NCBI RefSeq assembly: GCF_002904165.1
Contig: NZ_CVTD020000016.1
Location: 121,117-185,116, forward strand
Length of the DNA stretch: 64,000 nt
Direction of reading: 5' to 3'
Origin: Herbinix hemicellulosilytica
GTDB taxonomy: Bacteria > Bacillota > Clostridia > Lachnospirales > Lachnospiraceae
In this document: positions 60,066 through 64,000 of the stretch, one piece after another
How positions within the stretch are numbered: position 1 is the stretch's first letter
Layout of the letters: every line of letters begins with the position of its first letter
Translations under genes and position numbers: made by a program
The notes under the pieces: generated by a model
The model's database searches: none
Told to the model about the DNA's origin: nothing
The model's input: the letters and a program-made list of their open reading frames with translations, nothing else

Positions 60066-61202
60066 TTAATTAGCCGCACATAAAACATCCAGTTCGTTTT
60101 GCAGTTTTTGCAAATCCTTTCTTATACTGATTTTCTGAGGGCATACTTTTTCACATTTACCGCACTGTACGCAGTTTTTGGCTTTCAGTTTATCATCGAA
60201 ATTATTCTGCCAATTCCACCTGATATCATTTTTATTTCTGTAAATGCCATATTTATTCCACAAAGCAAAGTTTCTCGGTATATCTACTCCCGCGGGGCAT
60301 GGCATACAATATCTGCAAGCGGTGCAACTGTTGTTGACTCTGGCTTTTAACACTGAACGTACCTTTTCTACAGCTTCCATTTCCACATCATTAAGTGGAG
60401 CAAAATTATCAAAAGTATTTAAGTTGTCGGAAACCTGACTAAGAGTTGTCATTCCGCTTAGAATTACTTTGACGTTTGGTAATGTTCCTACATATCTAAG
60501 CGCAAACGAAGATATGGACTTATCCGGAGCCAAAGCTTTAAAATACTTTGATGCACTCCTTGGCAGCTTGGCAAGATTTCCTCCCTTAACAGGCTCCATT
60601 ACTATTACAGGAATTCCAAGTTCTTCTGCCAGTTTATATCCCTTAAATCCGGCCTGTTCTTCCATATCCATATAGTTAAGCTGCAATTGGCAAAAATCCC
60701 ATTTACGATAACGAACAATATACTCAAAAGCATCATAATCGTCATGGAATGAGAATCCGAAATATCTTATTTTTCCTTGTTTCCTTAAATTTTCGCAAAA
60801 TTCAGGTACACCCAGTTCTACCATTTGATCAAATAATTTTCGATTTACCGCATGCAGCAGGTAAAAATCCACATAATCGGTCTGCAAACGCTGCAATTGT
60901 TCATTAAAAATTCTTTCTGCATCCTCTATAGATTTAACAATTGAGCAAGGTAACTTCGTAGCAAGATAAAATGAACTTCTGTCATATCTGGATAAAGCTT
61001 TTCCGGTAAATTTCTCGCTCTCACCGTTATGGTAAAAATATGCCGTATCAAAATAGTTAACCCCGTTTTTATATGCCAAATCAATCATTTTCAATGCTTT
61101 TGTCTCATCTATTTTTCCTTCTTTAGTCACAGGGAATCTCATACATCCAAACCCCAACAGTGATACTTCAACCCCTATGTTTGGTATTTTCCTATATTCC
61201 AT
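60066..61202 (-). CDS. Aldo/keto reductase with C-terminal 2x[4Fe-4S] ferredoxin domain
   Basis: The 378-residue protein joins an AKR barrel (about 1-285; VSLLGFGCMRFPV, YFDTAYFYHNGESEKF with the catalytic tyrosine, HAVNRKLFDQ) to a ferredoxin-like end with NNSCTACRYCMPCPAG and KNCVQCGKCEKVCPQ. Such fusions are common in Clostridia and use iron-sulphur electron transfer for carbonyl reduction; substrate unknown. CTGGAGG precedes the ATG. Confidence 0.94.
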   Translation of the reverse strand: MEYRKIPNIGVEVSLLGFGCMRFPVTKEGKIDETKALKMIDLAYKNGVNYFDTAYFYHNGESEKFTGKALSRYDRSSFYLATKLPCSIVKSIEDAERIFNEQLQRLQTDYVDFYLLHAVNRKLFDQMVELGVPEFCENLRKQGKIRYFGFSFHDDYDAFEYIVRYRKWDFCQLQLNYMDMEEQAGFKGYKLAEELGIPVIVMEPVKGGNLAKLPRSASKYFKALAPDKSISSFALRYVGTLPNVKVILSGMTTLSQVSDNLNTFDNFAPLNDVEMEAVEKVRSVLKARVNNSCTACRYCMPCPAGVDIPRNFALWNKYGIYRNKNDIRWNWQNNFDDKLKAKNCVQCGKCEKVCPQKISIRKDLQKLQNELDVLCAAN

Positions 61203-61526
61203 AAAAACCTCCAGATAATTGCATTTGCAAATTTAAAAAATATGAAACTCATAAATGTATTTTGGATGAATATACAATATATCAGTATCATATCATAATT
61301 TTTCGCTTTAATAAATGGATTATATTATATTTGAAATTTTTTAAAATATTGAAGGTTAAACTGCTTCAAACTGGTATACCCCGCCGAATTTACTTATATT
61401 GTAAATATTATATAAATTTTGTAGTTTTTTCTTTTATTTTAACACATTTTGTATTATAATATAATTAATTTCCAATTACGATATTCAGAGAAAGAATTTT
61501 AAAAATATAAAAAAGGGGGTTAAAAA
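61203..61526 (+). promoter_or_regulatory. Leader and promoter region of the GH10 xylanase
   Basis: A 324-bp AT-rich gap separates divergent genes. TATAAT at 61455-61460 lies 67 nt before the xylanase ATG and is the best -10 in it; no clear -35 is seen at the right distance. No known operator is recognised. Confidence 0.4.
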
Positions 61527-63644
61527 ATGAAAAGAAAAATCCTATCATTTTTGCTGGCTTTATCACTAGTTATTCCAGCATTACAAAGCGTACCTGCAGC
61601 GGAAGTATCCGCAGCAACAATTTATGAAGATTTTGAAAACGGTATAGGCGGTTGGGGACCCAGAGGTGATGAAACGGTAGAACTTACTACAGAAGAAGCA
61701 TACTCAGGAAGATATAGCCTTAAAGTCTCCGAGCGAACAGAAACTTGGAACGGTGCTACCTGTGATATGACAGACGTATTAGAACTTGGAGTTACATATA
61801 ATTTCAGCATTTATATTAAATATACAGGTAACTCCTATTCCAACACGCACAATTTCAGCCTGCAGCTACAGTACAACGACGGTGTGGATGACAAATACAT
61901 GAATATAAAAACTGCTCCTGTAACAAAAGGCCAATGGACGTTACTGCAAGGAGAGTATACTGTTCCTACTGATGCAGAAAATGTATATATATATGTGGAA
62001 ACCGAGTTCACATCTTCTCCGTCAGCTCAGGATTTAATGGATTTTTACATTGATGATTTTAAAGCCGTTCCTGCTGACTTGCCTGAAATTGAAAAGGATA
62101 TTCCAAGCTTAAAAGATGTATTTGCAGATTATTTCCTCGTTGGATGTTCTTCTACTGCGGCCGAAATCGGTCCTTCACCGGCAAAAGACCTTGTACTTAA
62201 GCACTATAACTGTCTGACTTTCGGTAATGAGTTAAAGCCTGATGCAGTTCTTGACTATAACGCTACCATAGCGTATATGGAAGCAAGCGGAGACCAGACA
62301 AATCCTCAGGTAAATTTAAGGGCTGCCAGAACCTTATTTGAATTTGCGGAAAAAAATAATTTACCGGTAAGAGGTCATACACTTGTATGGCATAGCCAGA
62401 CTCCGGACTGGTTCTTTAAGGAAAATTACTCTCAGGATTATTCGGCTCCATGGGCTTCAAAAGAAGTAATGCTTAAGAGATTGGAAAATTATATCAAGAA
62501 CGTAATGAATCTAATTAAAGAAACGTATCCCAATGTAAAAATATATGCATGGGACGTTGTAAATGAAGCTGTTGATCCAAATACACCAACCGGTATGCGT
62601 AATCCCGGATCAAATAATGTCACACCCGGCAATTCCCTGTGGATGCTTACTGTCGGTGAGGAGTATATTGAAAAAGCTTTCGAATATGCGAGAAAATATG
62701 CACCTGCAGACTGTAAACTTTTTTATAATGACTATAATGAATACGAAGACAGAAAAAGCGATATAATTTACAACATCCTCGCTAGATTGAAAGAAAAGAA
62801 CTTAATAGACGGTATGGGAATGCAATCCCACTGGACAATGGATTATCCAAGCGTAAGTATGTTTGAAGCAGCCGTAAGAAAATATAACACATTGGGCCTT
62901 GAAATGCACCTGACAGAAATAGATATGAGAAATCCTAATAACGATCCAGGTTCATTAAATAACCAGGCCAGCCGTTATAAGGCTTTCATTAAAAAAGCCG
63001 TTGATTTGAAAAAAGAAGGCATGAATATAACAGCCATAATTTTCTGGGGAATAACAGACAAAACCAGTTGGCTTGGCGGCTATCCGTTGTTATTTGACGC
63101 TAACTACAAGGCAAAACCTGCATATTACTCTATCGTAGAAGATTATATTAATGTAACACCGACACCTACTCCTACCGTTACACCTACGCCGCCTGTAACT
63201 CCGACTCCTACTCCTCCTATAACACCTACTCCTACACCTGTTCCGGGTGAAGCAAGACCTGTCGTATCTGTTACCACAACAACAGGCGGCAATACAGTAA
63301 ATCAGAGTTACACCTTAACCGCAGAAAGCGGTACAATTAACCTATCAAAAGTTAAAATAGTTTTCACTGCTGACGGTATAAGTACGCAAGAACATAACTT
63401 CTGGTGCGACCATGCGGCTTTGCAGCTCGATGTTGAGCCATGGTATGTACCACTTACAAATAACGTCAAAGGAGAAATCAAGGACGGAACTCTGGTTCTG
63501 ACTTTTGACAGTGATGCTAGTCTTTCAGCAGGACAGGGAACACTCGTGGCTAATATCCGTTTTGCCAAAAAAGACTGGTCAAATTACGATACACTTACCA
63601 ATCCTGTAGTTAACGTTTATTATGACGGCCAACTTGTTCAATAA
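61527..63644 (+). CDS. Secreted endo-1,4-beta-xylanase, CBM22-GH10 plus C-terminal CBM3-like domain
   Basis: The 705-residue enzyme has a signal peptide (1-31), an N-terminal CBM22-type xylan-binding domain (about 32-185, starting IYEDFENGIGGWGPRGDE), and a GH10 barrel (about 195-530) with acid/base E347 in WDVVNEAVD and nucleophile E464 in MHLTEIDMRN. A Pro/Thr linker (about 542-573) leads to a C-terminal domain of about 130 residues (LSKVKIVFTADG, HNFWCDHAALQL) that resembles CBM3-type cellulose-binding modules but is short; that call is tentative. AAAAGGGGG precedes the ATG. It complements the GH11 enzyme. Confidence 0.94.
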   Translation: MKRKILSFLLALSLVIPALQSVPAAEVSAATIYEDFENGIGGWGPRGDETVELTTEEAYSGRYSLKVSERTETWNGATCDMTDVLELGVTYNFSIYIKYTGNSYSNTHNFSLQLQYNDGVDDKYMNIKTAPVTKGQWTLLQGEYTVPTDAENVYIYVETEFTSSPSAQDLMDFYIDDFKAVPADLPEIEKDIPSLKDVFADYFLVGCSSTAAEIGPSPAKDLVLKHYNCLTFGNELKPDAVLDYNATIAYMEASGDQTNPQVNLRAARTLFEFAEKNNLPVRGHTLVWHSQTPDWFFKENYSQDYSAPWASKEVMLKRLENYIKNVMNLIKETYPNVKIYAWDVVNEAVDPNTPTGMRNPGSNNVTPGNSLWMLTVGEEYIEKAFEYARKYAPADCKLFYNDYNEYEDRKSDIIYNILARLKEKNLIDGMGMQSHWTMDYPSVSMFEAAVRKYNTLGLEMHLTEIDMRNPNNDPGSLNNQASRYKAFIKKAVDLKKEGMNITAIIFWGITDKTSWLGGYPLLFDANYKAKPAYYSIVEDYINVTPTPTPTVTPTPPVTPTPTPPITPTPTPVPGEARPVVSVTTTTGGNTVNQSYTLTAESGTINLSKVKIVFTADGISTQEHNFWCDHAALQLDVEPWYVPLTNNVKGEIKDGTLVLTFDSDASLSAGQGTLVANIRFAKKDWSNYDTLTNPVVNVYYDGQLVQ

Positions 63645-63671
63645 AATTTCGTAGCTTATGATGCAGTAACA

Positions 63672-63702
63672 AAGCCGGGGTACATTTTAAGTACCCCGGC
63701 TT
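63672..63702 (+). terminator. Terminator of the GH10 xylanase gene
   Basis: A perfect 12-bp stem (AAGCCGGGGTAC with GTACCCCGGCTT, 7-nt loop) is followed by ATCTTTTG. Confidence 0.9.
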
Positions 63703-63889
63703 ATCTTTTGTTTTATTAAAAGAGTAACCTTTTATAATAAAACATATCAAATTTATTTTAATTTTTTATTATCAATGTTTTCGATAATTTTCTTTTTACT
63801 ATTTACTATTGAACTATAACTAGAATTTCTAAAAAAATAAATATTATATACTCATTTTATAAATAAAAAACAGATTATAAATAAAAAAA

Positions 63890-63910
63890 CAGAAAACATT
63901 ATGTTTTCTG
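63890..63910 (-). terminator. Terminator of a minus-strand gene beyond the right edge
   Basis: Ten-base arms (CAGAAAACAT with ATGTTTTCTG) meet at a one-base centre and run on the minus strand into seven T. Any gene it serves must lie mostly outside the window. Confidence 0.6.
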
Positions 63911-63923
63911 CTGGTCTTTTGCC

Positions 63924-64000
63924 TTATTCATTGAAAACACTACACATAGAGAGCTCAAAAGTTTTCATTTGAAAACTTTTGAAATCTTCCATCCGTTTAA
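63924..64000 (-). CDS. Possible C-terminal end of a gene cut by the right edge
   Basis: One minus-strand frame of about 25 codons (KRMEDFKSFQMKTFELSM then CSVFNE, stop at 63924) ends just before the terminator at 63890. It contains a perfect 11-bp inverted repeat (63956-63981), which is unusual for coding sequence, so this call is weak. Confidence 0.25.
   Translation of the reverse strand, partial: KRMEDFKSFQMKTFELSMCSVFNE

Overview
The window looks like chromosome of a low-GC, Gram-positive, anaerobic, spore-forming member of the Clostridia, most likely a plant-fibre-degrading Lachnospiraceae relative. The reasons are AGGAGG-type ribosome binding sites throughout, a T-box ahead of leuS, ferredoxin-type redox proteins, a LysM/GH18 protein of the spore-cortex class, and two secreted modular xylanases (GH11-CBM36 and CBM22-GH10). 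The species cannot be named from sequence alone. No rRNA, tRNA or CRISPR array was found.

Region 1 (1-7.4 kb, all minus strand) is an arabinoxylan-use cluster. It holds a GH51 arabinofuranosidase cut by the left edge, a CE1-type feruloyl esterase, a methyl-accepting chemotaxis protein, a GH43-CBM6 enzyme and a LacI-family regulator. None of the enzymes has a signal peptide, so they probably act on imported oligosaccharides. A 14-bp palindrome in the lacI promoter recurs with one mismatch ahead of the chemoreceptor gene, which suggests that one repressor controls sugar use and taxis together.

Region 2 (7.7-24.7 kb) is mostly core genes: luxS, an uncharacterised two-gene unit with a shared helical motif, pgsA, leuS with its T-box, DedA and MATE membrane proteins, a P-type Ca2+-ATPase, enolase, an M32 carboxypeptidase and argH.

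Region 3 (24.7-36.6 kb) shows turnover: a nonsense-interrupted ORF, a mini-element, and a complete IS256-family insertion with an 8-bp target duplication lying between a gene and its likely promoter. It also carries signal peptidase I, the GH18 spore protein, flavin reductase, a CNNM/CBS transporter, glutathione peroxidase, the secreted GH11 xylanase and a lipoprotein.

Region 4 (36.3-48.1 kb) has a GPH sugar symporter with GH36 alpha-galactosidase, a GH1 beta-glucosidase, endonuclease IV, rpiA and a secreted TraB-like protein. Three decayed reading frames lie here, including an internally deleted copy of the TraB gene.

Region 5 (48.2-61.2 kb, almost all minus strand) is a run of small accessory genes: GNAT acetyltransferases, VOC, NUDIX, CPBP protease, a HicB-DinB fusion, a methyltransferase, a radical SAM protein and an aldo/keto reductase with Fe-S clusters. 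It includes a possible structured RNA near 55.2-55.5 kb. The window closes with the secreted CBM22-GH10 xylanase. The working picture is that secreted xylanases cut xylan outside, transporters (not all in view) import fragments, and cytoplasmic GH51, GH43, CE1, GH36 and GH1 enzymes finish the job.
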